Position numbers and translations under genes: made by a program. The notes below the pieces were generated by a model. It made no database searches, was not told where the DNA came from, and was given only the letters and a program-made list of their open reading frames with translations. A stretch of DNA of 64,000 nucleotides from Acanthornis magna (taxonomy: Eukaryota; Chordata; Aves; Passeriformes; Acanthizidae): assembly GCA_036785705.1 (NCBI GenBank), contig JAWUZG010000032.1, forward strand, positions 15,208,001 through 15,272,000. The letters are read 5' to 3'. Below are positions 24,228 to 38,600 of the stretch, one piece after another; positions within the stretch are counted from its first letter, which is position 1; each line of letters begins with the position of its first letter.

Positions 24228-24302
24228 GGATTTCCCTCTCCTTCCCTCCCTCCTCCTTCTCCTCTTTTCTCCCTGCACTCTGGTCTCGCCACCACCTTCC
24301 TC
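24228..24302. repeat. Polypyrimidine (CCT)n-like run
   Basis: The run is almost pure C/T on the plus strand (CCTCC/CTTCT words), hence purine-only on the minus strand. It is simple sequence and could adopt triplex-type structure; no splice site is clearly linked to it. Confidence 0.7.
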
Positions 24303-25245
24303 TCTGGGAATTTTCTATTTCCAGTTCACTGCCTCTTCCGTTGAGAAAAGAAGCATCAAAAGTTTTATACAGAATTTTGAAATACAGATTCATTTTAGAA
24401 TAGATAGAATCCAGTGAAAATCCCTGAGGTAACAAATGCCAGCTTTGGGCACTTAACTGAAGCATATTAATCTTCTGTTCTCTTTTAATCTTAGGGAATT
24501 GAGTGAGACATCTCCAAGGGGCAAGTCAGCCCATCAGAGACCTGAATCACCTCTGCAGTGAGCTTTCATTCTCCACTGTCTATGGGGAAGTCCATTTCTA
24601 GCCCAGGTGCAACTTGACATTCCTGAGGTTTGGTGGGGCAAACCTGGACCATCTGTCCCAATGTCTGCTTGCTCATTTGCTCACACAAACGAACAAACCA
24701 AATATGTGAAGCTACATTGGCACAGCAAAAACTATAAAAAACAATATAAAAATAATATAAATGTTATATAAAATATAAAAACCCAAAATGAATAAGAATC
24801 CAAGACTAAATGTTCCCTGCCTGTTGTTCCTACCTTTTCCCTTGTATTTCCACAGGAGGGAAAAAAAAAGCGAAGAGCACAGAATCTCTGCACTTGATCT
24901 CCTTTCTTTTTTTCTTTGCCTCTCTTTTCCCTTTGGCAAAGGAAATAAAAGGTAGCAAGCAGATTCTGACCAGCCTGAACACCCACACATTGTGCATAGT
25001 TCTCCAGTGTGACCACTGTGGCAGAGCAAAAGAGCTGGATTTTGGGACTCCTTGCAGTCCCTGGGCAAGTTGTAGCAGAAGCCATTCACTTCCTTCAAAG
25101 TTCAAAGCTGTGATGCATCAGTGATGCTGGCTGGACACGCTGGAAAAATGCTAATGCAAATCTAAAGTAGCTCAGTCCTGCTGACCTCCTGTGAGAGCCA
25201 AATTCTTTTTCAATAAGATTTTAAAAAATAGTACCTCTCCTCTGC
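24303..25245. other. Gene-free stretch
   Basis: No gene is recognised. The AT-rich patch 24728-24785 (TATAAAA-type words) and the A run at 24860-24868 are the only special composition. Overlapping frames of 90-130 codons on both strands at 24712-25124 share no known domain. Confidence 0.4.
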
Positions 25246-25247
25246 GG

Positions 25248-25284
25248 TGCAAAGCTGTCTGATGCAAAGATGCAAAGCTGCATC
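25248..25284 (+). repeat. Short tandem ATGCAAAG-type repeat
   Basis: TGCAAAGCTGTCTGATGCAAAG is followed by ATGCAAAGCTGCATC, so TGCAAAG occurs three times within 37 bp. The octamer ATGCAAA resembles the POU/Oct half site, but it is probably local slippage. Confidence 0.6.
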
Positions 25285-28200
25285 TTCTAGAACATTGTTT
25301 CAGGACTCAACACCTATAAGCATTGGGGAAGTTTGACTTCACACCTTCCATGATGTACCTCAGCTGTACCTCTGATCCAGAAGTACTCAATCTTTTTGGT
25401 CCACAGCCCCCTTTCTGATTTTTTCAGGGAATATGCCCATCACCACAAACACAAGGATTCTGGCAGGAGGAGGTCATCTGTTTCAGTTGCAATTTCCAGG
25501 TCCTTTCGGAATAGCATACAACTTCCAGCTGACCTTCGGGCTGAGACCCATTACACATTTGAATGGCACCTCAAATCCTTTCTGTGAAATTACTAACCTG
25601 TCTGATTTTAGACACGGAACTTTTCCCCAGAGATCCCTGGCCTTGCTCTCAGCAGCTGTGGTCATGTGCCTCCTGCCAGCTCTCATGACCACCTTCTGCA
25701 TGGAAAGGTGGCCAGATTTTGCTCCTAAGGGCCTCAGGAGCCACATGGACATGAAACTCTCACATCTGCTTCTGCTGTTGTGGGGATCTGCAGGCACATC
25801 ACCTGTCAAACACATGCTTCCTGAAGAATAGCCTTTAGCACCAGTTTTAACACCAGGTTTTGTGATGAGCACTGCTTAAGGAAATGAGTCCTGAACTGGG
25901 CAAGGAGTGGCTGTCCCAGGAGAAGAATTTGGGGTGCCCTCAGAGGACACACTTCAGCTAGTCCCTGGGCTGCATGAAGTGACTAACCAGTATTAGCCAT
26001 TATATGGAAAATCCAGTAGTGATAAAAGAGTACTTTGGAGATCTTCAGCTGTAAAACCTGCCACAGACACTTTTCTAAATCAATCCAAGCTTTATGTATA
26101 ACTTGATAAAAGATTTATTAGGTGAAGGATAATAAATACGTTGAAATGAAAGGTATGGAAAATAAAAGTAATATACCTGTAAATGGTCTGCTGTGCTGAG
26201 CTGAACTAAGTAAGAGCCTGTCTGGGACAAGTTGCTCCATATGAGGTATTAAAAAAATTATTTAAAAAAAAAGAAAAAAAGAAAAAAAAATTATAAAAGG
26301 GAGCAAGGTATAATGACTCTGTGTAAGGTCTGTGGTAAAGAGCAGCATCTTCTCACCACTGATGCTCCGTTTCTCCAGGTGTTTCTGCACGGTCTCTGTT
26401 AGTTTAAGAGTGGACTTTGAGATGTTAGGTGTCAGCATTTGTGCTCTTGTTCACAACGAGTCACAGTCAAACTGCAGCTCAAGATCAAAAGGCACGAGGC
26501 AGCAGACTCCGCTAGGGAAACACAGACCAGTGGGGCAAATGCTGGATGCTTTCTGTGAGTGCTTAAATGATCCATCTGGTAACTAATGGGACCCTGACAC
26601 TGTGAATTACTGTTATTAAGGAAGTTAGGAACACCTGGAGAGAGCACTGAAACTTTCCAGGAAATGGTTATAGTGGCACTTTTGGTGTGGCCTAAGTAGT
26701 GATTTAAAGGCAATGTGCTTGAAAGCATCCTTGCAGTACACTCTGAAAACTGTGCCAGGATTGAACTGCTGAATGAAGAAAGACTCCACGAGAAAAATCC
26801 ACTATTCACAGATAAACTTCTCTACTGATGATGTTGGAATTTTTCACTGAGAATACTTCTGTCAGTAGAGAATCATCTCCAGAAGAAGCCAGCAGTAACG
26901 AACATTTATTTTCATTATTCCATCACCTAAAAATGTCAGCAGTGCTCTCTATGCCATCTCTCTTTGTCAAGACATATCTATTCTGTAGGGAGAGCAGTGA
27001 AAACACTTCACACCAAGTAAATGTTCATGTGTGTGACCTGTTAATGCCATTTTACTTTACTACAACTACACTCGTCAAAGGCAGTATATAATATCAAATG
27101 GGCTCATTAGAAAACAGTATGTCATTCCTGATTTGCCTCTGCTCATGGAGAAAAGGTTGAGGATGGGGGGGATTTGTATTGGTTTTGGGTTTTTTTTCTT
27201 TCCATTGGACTCCAGCTTAAAATGAAACAACACTAGAACAGAGGTCAAGAACTTGGAAGAATTCATTCAAGCGGAACCAGGTACAGCTTGATTTAATATC
27301 AATATTTCATATGTTCTGAGATCGTGGTTCAAACTACGAGATAGCAGAACACCATTTTTATAGCTTTCCATCTGTGAGAAATCATTTCTCAAAGCACTCT
27401 GTATGAACAATCTAACAGATAATCATTTTTGAGATCATATATTCTGCTAAGTGGGATCTTTTTGATGCACAATCTGACTGTGATAGCAATTTTAAAACTA
27501 GAGAGAGAATTTTAGAGCCAGATTCATAAAAATAAATGTTTTTCACATAAAGCTATTTTCCATGATGCATTAACTCCTCCTTTTCCAGGCATTTGCAGGA
27601 AAGTAATATACTCAATATTACATACTCATGGGGTACAGGAAGAATGGATCAATGCAAGAGTCATAAGGAGATGATAAAGATTGTATTTAACATACCCTTT
27701 CTTTTAAAAATATTTTCTTATTTATTTCAGGGCATAAATACAAATACTTAAAGTTTGAGAACAGCTAAAACTCTTTGATGGTGCAGCACTAAAAGCATTT
27801 TGCATTGATGCACTTATAAATATGATGCAGTTGTAGCATATCATATACCTGGTATTTAAGGCATTTTGAGAATGCTGGAAATCACTTTCACTTCTCCAGT
27901 ATTCAGGAACAATCTGAGACTGCCTGTCTTGACAGGTCAGGCTGTAACCATGTTTTCTGTGGCCAACAGGACACTAGCATGGCCACTATATCCCACGCCA
28001 CTATCTTTGAATTCCCAAACCTGGTGAGCAGGAACTGATTTAGAGAAGGAATGACTGGTGGTGGCCTTGGTTATCAATCTCTAGCCAGGCTTGCCACATA
28101 CTTTTGGACTCACAGTGAGGATTCTTAACCCATACTACAAGTGCCACCATACACCTGATTTTATCTTAGCATCCTTTTGCTGTGGTTACAAGAAATTTCC

Positions 28201-29429
28201 AATGAATTTGCAGAAGACACATTGCTGACCCACCCAGTTACTTCAGTCACTCACGCTAAGGTTGAATTTAAAGCTCTGTGTCTGATACTACACAGAAGAA
28301 CATGGAACTTGTGGATAAAACAGTTTTTCTCACCTTATGATCCATGACCCTGTTGAATTACAGAACAGAATCATATGGAGGTGTTAGCAACTGCTGCATT
28401 CGCCATCACCCTGCATTTCTAGCACTTCTATGAGTTTTGAAATATGCTGCAGTAGCACATGAGCTTCCAGCCAAGGCTGCTTTGCTCATATTTATGTGTG
28501 CATGACTGACCAGGAAATTCTCACTCTTGCCTTGTCCCTTTCAGTTTTGTTTGCTCCAGCATATTCTACTAAGAGATGAGAGCTAGAAAGTAAGTGCCAG
28601 AGGTTAAAACCTGACTTCACCAAGGGTGTGAGCAGTTCTGCCACTGTTTCTTGTGGAATCAGGTTTTTAGCTCAAAGGGATCTGGTAGAAAAATCCAAGT
28701 TTCCTCACATATTTTCCCTTTTTCCCCCCTAGTTATTATTTTTCCCTTCCCAGGGTGGAATCCAGGAGGCCAACGTCAGTATACATCCAGGATTTTTGAA
28801 AGTGTCTCCAGCCAGTCATAGGGCTAGCACTGGCCAAGCTGCTGAATATCAGGAATTACCAGACATTTCTGATGTGTAAATGTTGACCTGTTCCCTGGGA
28901 GATACATTTTCAAAACAATGGCTCCAGGAGAGCAGCATTACTGCCTGTGCCAGCAACTGCCCAGGGCATCATGAACACATCAGCCTCACAGTGCAGGCAC
29001 CAATGGCATATGGGAAGGAATTGTCAGATGTGCCTCACCCAGTCATGAGTAGGTGGCAACCCCACTTACGCAGATGGCTCTCTGCTGAAGCAGCATGAGT
29101 TAGATGCTTTTTGTGGGTAAAGAAATGATTATCAGAATTGTTCCGAAAGAGATCATCATCTGTGGAGTTTTGTGAGGTTATATGCAACCACCAGGGAAGG
29201 CTTGCATTTCCTCATTTAGGGTTGAATAAGGAAACATATTTGCATATTAGGAAGAAGTTAAGTGGTTTTTTTATTTTCACCCAAAAGGGAGGAAATACCT
29301 AACTCACCCATTAAACCAAATTCAAGCTAAGACATTAGCTCCATTTATCTGGTATAAAGCTTTCATCATCCATCTCTGTAGCCTCTCAGAGTCTTCTGGG
29401 ATGAAAGGACAGTGACTAAGATGTCTCAT
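25285..29429. other. Gene-free stretch
   Basis: There is no recognisable exon. A 132-codon frame at 25433-25831 is open on the plus strand and a 129-codon one on the minus strand covers it, but neither resembles a known protein. An A-rich simple run lies at 26250-26291. The remainder is AT-leaning single-copy-looking DNA. Confidence 0.4.
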
Positions 29430-29475
29430 GGTGTCTTTTGCTCTTTTTTTTCCCTTGCTGCAGGGAAAGACAGGT
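29430..29475 (+). other. 3' splice-site-like motif
   Basis: A pyrimidine tract (TTTTGCTCTTTTTTTTCCC) is followed by TTGCTGCAG, with AG at 29462-29463, and then GGAAAG. It is a strong acceptor match, but no good donor or recognised coding sequence follows, so it is listed only as a candidate. Confidence 0.15.
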
Positions 29476-32400
29476 GTTGACTGAAATATCAATTGACAGT
29501 TGTCTGTCACCCACCTCTGTTCTCATGTTCCATACACTTGAACTTTCTTATGTTCAAACTTTGAAAGAGAAGAAATTTGCACATGTTCTAAAGGTGGCAA
29601 GTGGAGATTTAGCTTTTACCTCCCCTAGTAAACTACTTCCACAGCAAATCTCTTGACAACGAGGGCTATTTCATCGCCTGTTTTGGCTTTTGACCTGGAA
29701 AAGTGCAGTTGTCTTAATGGTTCTTGCACACTTCAAAATACAAGCAAAATATCAACAGTAAAATCTAATAGCAGACACTATAGCAAATAGTTAAGAACAA
29801 AAGCAATAGTGAATGGAAGGATCGGTTCACAGGAAGGAAGCCATTGAAATGCTTATATTGTTACAGGAGAGAGTGGCTGTAGTCTTCAGGACCTAGAAGC
29901 TCTCCACTGCTGTTGTGTTAAATCCCAATTTTGAAGACTGATGGCTCTCATTCAGAAATAAAAATCATGATAGGGACATACAGAAGATTTAATAGGGGTT
30001 CTCTAATAATGAGGTTCATATTCCAACATTCATTCTTTTTCTGTCTGTCTAAAGACTCTTCCCCGGTGTGAGCGGGAGAGGGGGGTGCCTGCTGTATGCA
30101 AACATGTTATAAAAATTGCATCAGCTTGAGTGTGGGGTGTGGGGGGGAGGTTGAACATGGGCATGGCATTAAGCCCCAGGTCACGTTCATAATTTAAAAC
30201 AATGAAATTAGCGAGCTCCTTGAAGGAATAACTCCATCAGACAACAGAAGAGACTTGCCCTGAAACAGTCCCAGCAATGGCAGCATTACTGAGTACTAGG
30301 GCCTCTTTCAGCAGAGGGAAAAGATACATTTTGAAATGCATGGGGAGACCTTTGATATTTCTCCTTCTCCAGATGACCAGACATCTGGAGGAAATCAGTA
30401 CAAGTCAGCTTAGATCCAACTGTGAAACCCTTCATATAGGTCTCCATTACAGGAATCTCTGAAACTTCTAATCTGAAGAGTCTGCTTTGTTCAGTCTGAG
30501 AATAGAAATGAGCCGGGACTGAACACCAGCACAGTGAAAGAGGCTTTGTAGATTTCAGAAAAGAAAAAATAAGATACAGGGTGCTTCTTACAAACCTTTA
30601 GTTCTAGAGATGTTTGCTCCAGGCTCGAGCTCTCCATTACAGAGAATTGCAGAGGTTTGGAATGGCACTACATGTGCAATGTGTGGATGCACTGACATTT
30701 TCCAATGGGGGATATTAAAAACAGAAAGAAATTAGAAACTCATATGTGGGTTATAACTTCAAACACTTCGACAGGATAAATACATGCAGGGTCCTTAGCA
30801 ATGCTGTGCAGTGTTTTTTTGAAATTTATACTCCCTAATGTACTTGTAAGCAGGGGGAGTTCAAACAGCAATCAGCCAAAACTCAATAGGTACATTCCAT
30901 AGATATAGAATAGATTTTCCTTATAGTTGCCCTCAAAGCAGCATAATTTCTCATACTACTTGAAGGTGATTTAAGTGTTGGGTCTGTGCCAGTTATTTAT
31001 TAAGCCTTTTGTCTTTATTTTATAGCTTCTATGATACAACTGACCAGCTCACAGAAACATCTGTTGCACGCAAAGACAAAGAATACTAGAATCCTACCAC
31101 TGTTTAGATGATCACTTTGTCCCTTTTCTGCCATCATTACCTCTGAGGGTGGCCTCAAATGCAGATTACGCTATTCTGAAGTTTTGTTTTGTTAATTTTG
31201 TAGAGGTGGGAATTTATTGCTCATTTAATCTAAGCTGATCTTTGTTTGCTAAGTGTACAATTAAATTTACAGTATTTGATGTAGATCTGGGTGGCTTATA
31301 GCACCAACCTCTCACTTCTTCGCATAGAGTTAAAGTTCAGCCAGAGGTCTTGCATAATATGAGTTTTCAGGGTTTTTAGCATAGTCCCCACTGGAGCGTT
31401 ATCTACAACACAAACAACTATACATCATTTGGCAATTCAGGACAAAATTTGATTAGGAGACATTCTATTCTAGCTAATTTTAACATATCGAAGAGTGCTC
31501 TCCCTTTGCACAGCAGTTTTTTCTGGCAAGACCTGGAATTCTTAATGATGAAGAGGAGGTTTGCCATACTACTAGCCTTCGAGCCTATCAAATTTGGCAC
31601 TTCTCTTAACAAATCTATAGCATGATATTTCACCTAGAACATTTTATTGAAAGGTGACTGATCCAGTGCCAAGGAGATCTGAATCTCTTTCTCAGAAACA
31701 ATCCTTGGCTTTCATTTTGTTTTATAGGTTTTATTTAACCCAACACAGTCTAATGCCTTCAGCGCCATATTTTCTAAACACCTTGTAGTGAATGACAGCA
31801 TTTTATAGAACAGGGTCCCTTACTCAGCAGAATTATTGCACATTTTAATAATGGGCTTAATTTTGCCTACGTCTGTGTCATAATTGTTCAGTATAAGCAA
31901 GTTCCTCCTCTAGTAAATGGAATGACCAACCTCTGGTGAGGGACTCACTTACCAACTTCCTGCAAGAGTGCGCTCTTCAAGGTTGTCTGTTCACTGAGGT
32001 TACAACCTTAAATGCTGGAAACATTCAAATCCTATTTGAAAACAGTCCAAAAATCCATGATGCCGAAGAAGACACTGCTAAGAAAACGTATTTTTCAAAG
32101 ACCCATTCAAATACATGTACATTCAAATCAACAAAATTTTCCTAAACTATAAAAATTCAGGCAGAAAATTTTCCTTTTCAAGGACTTGCATGGGGGGAAA
32201 AAGGTCCACGGAGCATTACACTGTGATGAACATCTCCCAATTTCTGGTTGCAATGGAACTTTCTGCCAAGCAAAGTCACAGAGACTGATATAAACAGAAT
32301 TCAATTGTGTGAGCAAAGGTGGGAGCAAGGTTTTGCTTGGGCAAGTGCTGTTGTAACGAGACAGACAGGTATCTTTCAACTGCCTTAAATTCCTGCACTT

Positions 32401-34392
32401 CTCACCTCTTTTGCTAAGTATGAGCTGTATGCCAGCTTTCGAATTACATTTTGAAGTGTTTTAAATTGGATGTTAAAACCTTGGGATCCGTGAAGTCCTG
32501 CAGAACTTCAGTGCCTCTTCCCCGTGCACCTGCTGATGTAAGAAAGGCAGCCAAAGCCTTAATCCTTCAGCAAAATATTTCCATTCTTTTTTCCAGTGTT
32601 GTTGTCCCCTCTCTTTTCCTCCATCTCTTCAGTCTAAGTCCTTCATATTTTACCTTCCAAGTTGTCCTAAATATCAACCTTTTGCTATACGGCAGTTTGT
32701 AGCGTACATTTAGCCATGAGCTTTGTTATCAGCTATTTATATGATATCTTTTATTTTTTCTGTGGAACTATATTTCACAGCTTCTTGTTTTAAATAGCCT
32801 ATTATTCATTGAATTAGATGAGTTTTAAATTTAGTTTTCTCATGAGAAGTAGTTAATCTTTTTCTGTTGGCTGTTAGCTCATCTCTGTAACAACACAAAT
32901 GCAACTTGTTTCCCCAGGATTTAGTTCTAAGTATCTTCTTTTCCATTTCCTCTAATTATGTCTGCATATATTATCATATTGAACATCATATTTAGATAAA
33001 GTGCCTAAGATGTTCTTATGTTGGCATGCCATGCCTACCTACACGCTATTCTCAGCATCGACCTATGTCTGTCAATTGACAGAAGCTCCACTACTGTCAG
33101 TCCTCCTAAAAGAGCAGTTCAGTTTTAGAGGAGTTCGAGAGATGGTTGAATGCCTCAGAGTTACAAAGTGCCTTAAACCATTGTAAACATTCTAAACAGA
33201 GGAGGGAGACCTTATTTAGTACCTCCACTGAGAAATATGTAAACAGGGATCAGCCTGTGGTGGCCATCAGCACTGGACCGACCACAATAACAAAACACCA
33301 GCTAGGAATGGAAGGGCTGTTGAATGGTAGAGGACAATAGGAAGCTGAGGATACTGGAAAAGCTATTAAGGTTCATAGGACAAAACTTTTGGGAAAATCA
33401 AGTTTGTTTAGCTCTACTCACATGAAACAAGCTGTTTACTGTAACTGTCTCTTCTAAAGATCTGCCACTTGCTGTTTTTTAGTTCCCTGACTGTTTCCTT
33501 ACTTTTATATTCTCCTCACATCTCATCTTCTCCATCTGACTGCTATGTAGTTTCCTACTCACATAGTCATATAAAGTCCAATATATGCTAAAAACAGATG
33601 CGGCTGATGATTTGTTTCCTTTTTTATATATAAAAGTAATGGGGGGAGGAGGGGAATTCTTAGCTTGCAAAAGAACCAGACGAGTTTACCAAAGCTGCCC
33701 TCCTATTCCCAGTCAGCCTGTGGGCACTGTATTCAAACAAGCCCCTCCAATATTTCACAGAGTCAATTCCTTGTCCATTGAGGTTTTACTAGCCCACTAA
33801 AAAAAAAAACACCTCCCTTCCACTGGTTTCCTCATCTCTACCAGCACAAAATTTAATTTTACACTAAGAAAATAGAGGGTTTTTTTCCTTTTTCCTTCAG
33901 CAAAGATACAGAAGGGGCATAATTGACTGCAGACAGTGAGCCTTATAAAGCATCATAGCATAAAGGTTCATTACCCTCTGGTGACTGACCAGTACAAGAC
34001 AGCACTCTGAGGTAAATTTTAATTTGCTTTGGTGGTCAACGTTGTGAAACAAACTTTGGGCTAGATGGCTTGTCTACCTTGTAACAGCAAATCTGCCATC
34101 TCAGAACTACAGTGCTTCACCAGATTAACACATTAGGAAAAACTTTTGAGAAAAAAAGTTGTAATATAAGGATAGGGAAACAGAGGCAGGAGCACAATTC
34201 AGTATTATTTCAAGAAAGATGAGACTGAATATTGATAATCACTTGCAAAGGATACGGCAAAAACTTCATAGCAGAAACATCCACTTGAAACAGAGACTGG
34301 AAGTCAGCCAAACCCCCTAACCTGTCGGCGACAAATCATGGTTGTGTAAGACATCCTCCAAATCATAGTAGAAACTAAAGAGGGGAGTCAGC
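29476..34392. other. Gene-free stretch
   Basis: No gene or repeat family is seen. 30050-30250 stands out by G-runs (GGGAGAGGGGGG and GTGGGGGGGAGG), an Oct-type TATGCAAA and TAATTTAAAACAATG wording, giving it an enhancer-like character. Otherwise it is AT-rich, CpG-poor DNA. Confidence 0.4.
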
Positions 34393-34502
34393 AGAGCAGA
34401 TGTTTGGAGGTCATTAACAGGAGCTCAGTTTTCCCTGCCTGGTGGCTACCTCTAGAGATATCTGATTCCCAGAAATTTCCTTGACCTCCAAACATCTGCT
34501 CT
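34393..34502. repeat. Perfect 21-bp inverted repeat with 68-nt spacer
   Basis: Arm 34393-34413 (AGAGCAGATGTTTGGAGGTCA minus its last base gives the first 20) is exactly complementary to 34482-34502. The spacer, 34414-34481, does not pair further. No flanking target duplication is evident, and the arms do not match a transposon end I know. It could be a MITE remnant, a template-switch product, or the stem of a structured RNA. Confidence 0.9.
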
Positions 34503-35637
34503 CTTCTCCTGTTTTCTTTACATCCTTACTGCAGAGAGCCTCATGCAGTCATAACCTTTTCAGTCCTTTCTTATAAAGTATTTGTATCTCACTCCCCTAA
34601 ATCATGGAGAAAAATATTTAACAGGTCTGGGCCTATCATCATTCATGGTAGGACCTTCATGTTCATTGCAGTTGATGCTAAACTGTACTACTTGGCACTT
34701 CTTTTTTCCTTGTGTTCTATGAATATACACATAAACTGTACAAATAAGCTAGGCTAGAGTATTTAGTTCTTTTGATTTGGGCACTTAGAAACTTTCCTTA
34801 CATTCTATATTTTGCCATTTCTTTATTGGCTGCTCTTTGTCAAGTCCTCAGACTCCATGAGAACTAGACATGCCCGAGACAGCTTTATTACTTTGCAAAA
34901 CATGGGGGCCAAACACATATTTCCAAGTATGATTGCTACTACTTTTCTTTCCTCTAATGGTCAAGCATATCTAGGGAAAGTTGTTGTGTACAAGGAGCTC
35001 TGGTATTGCTCAGGAGTCCATTATCTATTACCATTTACAAAGTTTTCCCCTGGGACAATGATAGCCAAAGTCATTCTTCTGTTTTGGATGAGTACTGTAT
35101 TTACGCCTTTTCTTTTTTTTTTTTTTTTCATTTTCCCATACCTGCCAATTTTAATTCAAATAAAAAACAGATTACATACGCTACAATAAGCTTTCTTGCT
35201 AATCTTCTCACATCCCTCAACACTCATGTCTAGCAGATAGTAAGTTCCTTGTGTGATCACATATTCTAAACATCTCCCACTTATTAATATAAGTTTCTAA
35301 AGTAAATATTTTCCCTATATTATCTAGTTTACTAAGAGGGTTTTTTTAAAATTCTTTTTTACTGAAGTATTTTGTTTATCTGTTTCTCAGAAAACTCTTG
35401 GTATCCCAGACATTTTAAAGTCACTGTTCTCTGTTCCTTTGCTCACGCCCGTGCCAAGATAAGGTGGTTTTTGGACTACGGAACTGATTTTTCATCACGA
35501 CAATCAATACACCTGCATCTAGAGAGGGACCTAGTCCCTTTTCATTATTTGGATCCATGGGAAAACCTTGAGAGTTTAGAAGTGAAAAGGACCTTGGAAT
35601 TAAAAACTACAATCTTTGCATAGGAGCCTAACTCAGA
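34503..35637. other. Gene-free stretch
   Basis: The sequence is AT-rich. A run of 16 T is at 35113-35128. No exon is recognised; the 125-codon frame crossing it (34812-35189) has a poly-F stretch from the T run and no family resemblance. Confidence 0.45.
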
Positions 35638-35661
35638 GACTGTTGAGAGACCTCAACAGTC
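35638..35661. repeat. Small perfect hairpin
   Basis: GACTGTTGAG and CTCAACAGTC form a 10-bp perfect stem with a 4-nt loop (AGAC). There is no T run after it and no transcription context, so it is probably incidental. Confidence 0.8.
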
Positions 35662-38600
35662 AGCAGCCACCCCCAGCCTTCAGGCTATTTTGTGGTTTCT
35701 CCCTTCCTCTCTCACTCTGTTGATGTCCCTGGGGGTTCTCTCTGTGGCTGCATTTTCTTCTACTTGCTGTTCCTTAATATTGTTAAATGATCATATGCCC
35801 TTTTTTACCATCTCAGTGCTGAAATCTCATTAAATCTCTCTCTGCCCTATTGCCCTTTGCATTTCAGCTCCTGCCCTCACTTCTTGGGATGGTCATGCTT
35901 GTGTTCAGCTCAGCTGTGCTGACACTGAGGAGGAAAATTCTTCCTGAAGGAACTAGTGTGGAGTTTGGGAAGTCAAAGTTGGGCTCTGCACTTCACCCCA
36001 TCTTCCTGTGGACAAGCCTTAGGGTTGGCCTACTCTAGTAAGGGGGAGGTGTCCACTCTCACAAGCATGAACATATCTTTCTGGCGGAGAAATGATGGAT
36101 TGAATCTGAGTCTGAACTGTTTGGAATTCTTTGGATGCTCGGGACCTGGACCAAGCAGTGTCAGTGTAATCCCCTACTTTCTAGAGAGATAATCCCTTCC
36201 TCCCAGGTGGGAGCAAAGCCCATACTCCTTCAGGGTCCAGGCCCATCCTCCCAAGATGGTTTAGTGTGGTTTATGTGTTTTGAGTTAAATGCATGGGTGA
36301 TACACAGGCTCCAGCTGGCACAGAAAAGAGACATATCCCATATCTATGGCTCAGACCACAACACACACATCATTCTATATTCAAAACCCTTTGGTAGCTT
36401 CCCATCAGCTTTCACCAGCAGTCTGATGGCACAGTCCTACTTTCGGAGAAAATAATGACTCAGGTCCCAACTACATCAAAGACTACATCATCATTTCACC
36501 TGTAAATGACTGTGAAAGCTGCACTCCTCTGGAGCAATGGACTTTCAGACTTGCTGAAAAAGGTGTAACAAGATCCAGGAGCAAGGAGATACATTCAACC
36601 TAGTCTGAAAAAGAAGCAATTTCCTAGCTGTTAATGGTAATTAAACATGGGAGCACTTTACCTCAGAAGACCACAGACTTCAGTAAGCCTAGGTATGTTT
36701 CTGAAAATCATGACCATCTGGCACCTCTGGCAGCAAAGTAAGTTGGGCCTAGGTTTGCAAAGGGGAGGAGGAAGCTGGCTTGTACAATCCTGGTCTTTGC
36801 TGGTCTTGAACTCAGGTGGTTTCCTCTTGTCACACCATTCTTTGTCACTGTGAGGAGGGGAGGGAGTCTCACAACGTTTGCCTTTATTAAGACAACAAGT
36901 TAAGTGAATCTAACATTTCTGAGCAGCAGCCAGCAAAAGACTGCCTGATAGGTTATGATCTGGATGAAAGCTGGGAATGTGCAATTTTGTTTATGCTCTG
37001 AAGAAGTGAGGGGTTTGGCCTTTCCTCTAGTGACCTTGTCTTGTGTCAACCTGAGTTAGCCTCAACATGTGATGTCCTAAATTATGCGGCCTGCAGAGAG
37101 AAGTCAGAGAAAGAGGAATGTCTGGGGAGCACGGGGAGAGCATAGGACTGAAAAGACATGGAGGGGTCCTGTAAGCAGAGGGAATCTGATGCATTTTCTG
37201 GATGAAGGTGGGAGTAGATGTAGGAGGACCAATAAGGCTTTGGACTGCAGTATCTTGAAGTCACTCAGGGTATTTGGATGAGGGATAGAAGTTAAGAATT
37301 CAGATTTCTTCCCGTGGGCAGCCATGAAGCATTTGTCGATCTGGGAACTAGGAAAGACTAGGAAAGACCTCATTAGGGGTTGTAGACACACAGAAGATCT
37401 TTTCCCTCTCCCTTTCAGCTACCATGTGCTTTGTTCACATGACAACTTCTGCATTCTGTTCACTGTGTTCAGGTGGGACAACCTTTCCCAAAAGCTTGGG
37501 CGTATCCAGACTCTGTCATTCTTCAGGTGAAACTGGAAACTAAAATTAGAATTTAGATTCTTTCATCTATTCCCAAAGTCACACTAAAACCTACACTTTA
37601 ATCAAAAAGCAGCTGTCATAGAGATACAGCAGTTCCTGAAGACCCCTTTGGATGAGATTTCTGATGTTGAAAAATGTGGAAAAAAATTCTCGAAACTGAG
37701 TGAACTTACAGAAACTGTAGCTCTTAATTTTTATATTACCATGGCTATGCTGATATTTTTTCTGGCTTAGGTACTGTCATTTTTTCCCCCACTCTGTCTC
37801 TGGTCACTTCTTGCTCTTTTCTCTCTCTACAGCATCCCACATATTGTCCTCTCATTCAGAGTATCCAAGATCTAATCATCTTCTCTTTATTATAGCAACT
37901 TCTAAGTTACCTCCTTTCTTGCATAAAAAAATACAATTTCAAGAACTGATCTAGCTTTTTACTGAGGTGCGTGCATCTCTTGCTGATTTGTTTTGAAGTT
38001 AATTCAGCTTTAAAAGCTGTATAACATAGGTCTTGTTCAGCATCATCTTCAGCCAGGCACCATTTGGCCATATCAGATTGCTTTTCTTCACTGACTCATT
38101 CACATCTACACTTGTCTCACTCCATTTCAGTGTGAGGAAAAGTCTTCCTTCAACCTCTCCAGTACATATTCTTCTTCATATGCCTTCCATGGGATCCATC
38201 AACTTCAGCCCTTTCAAAATTAGGCTATTTTTTTTTTCCTGCCAGCACAAGCTCAAGCCAGAGCAACCAGTAATACTTCTCTCTGATGGTTACATTCTGC
38301 ATTATTAATGTGTATTGCTTTACGCGCCCATTTATATTGCAACTAACCCTTCATGCCAGCATATGAGCCTCTCTGGATAAACAAATAGTCCCAGAATACA
38401 CAAGGGAACTCAAAGTCTTCATTAAAAAAAATGAAATGGTAGTGTTCAAAAGAATGAAGCCAGCTAATTAGGTCCTACAAAATCCAATTTTCTGAGCAAA
38501 GTTCCCCAGACCACTCATTTTTTAAAATCACAGTACTTACGTTATGAAATGCTTCAAGCCTTTGAATTTTCCCTTTAGCCACCATTATGTCATATTTCAA

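Noticed and set aside
25433..25831. 132-codon plus-strand frame, with a 129-codon frame on the minus strand across it
   Set aside because: Neither side resembles a protein, and mirrored open frames suggest composition rather than coding.
33971..33985. CTCF-like word (ACCCTCTGGTGAC)
   Set aside because: Several core positions deviate and there is no supporting context.
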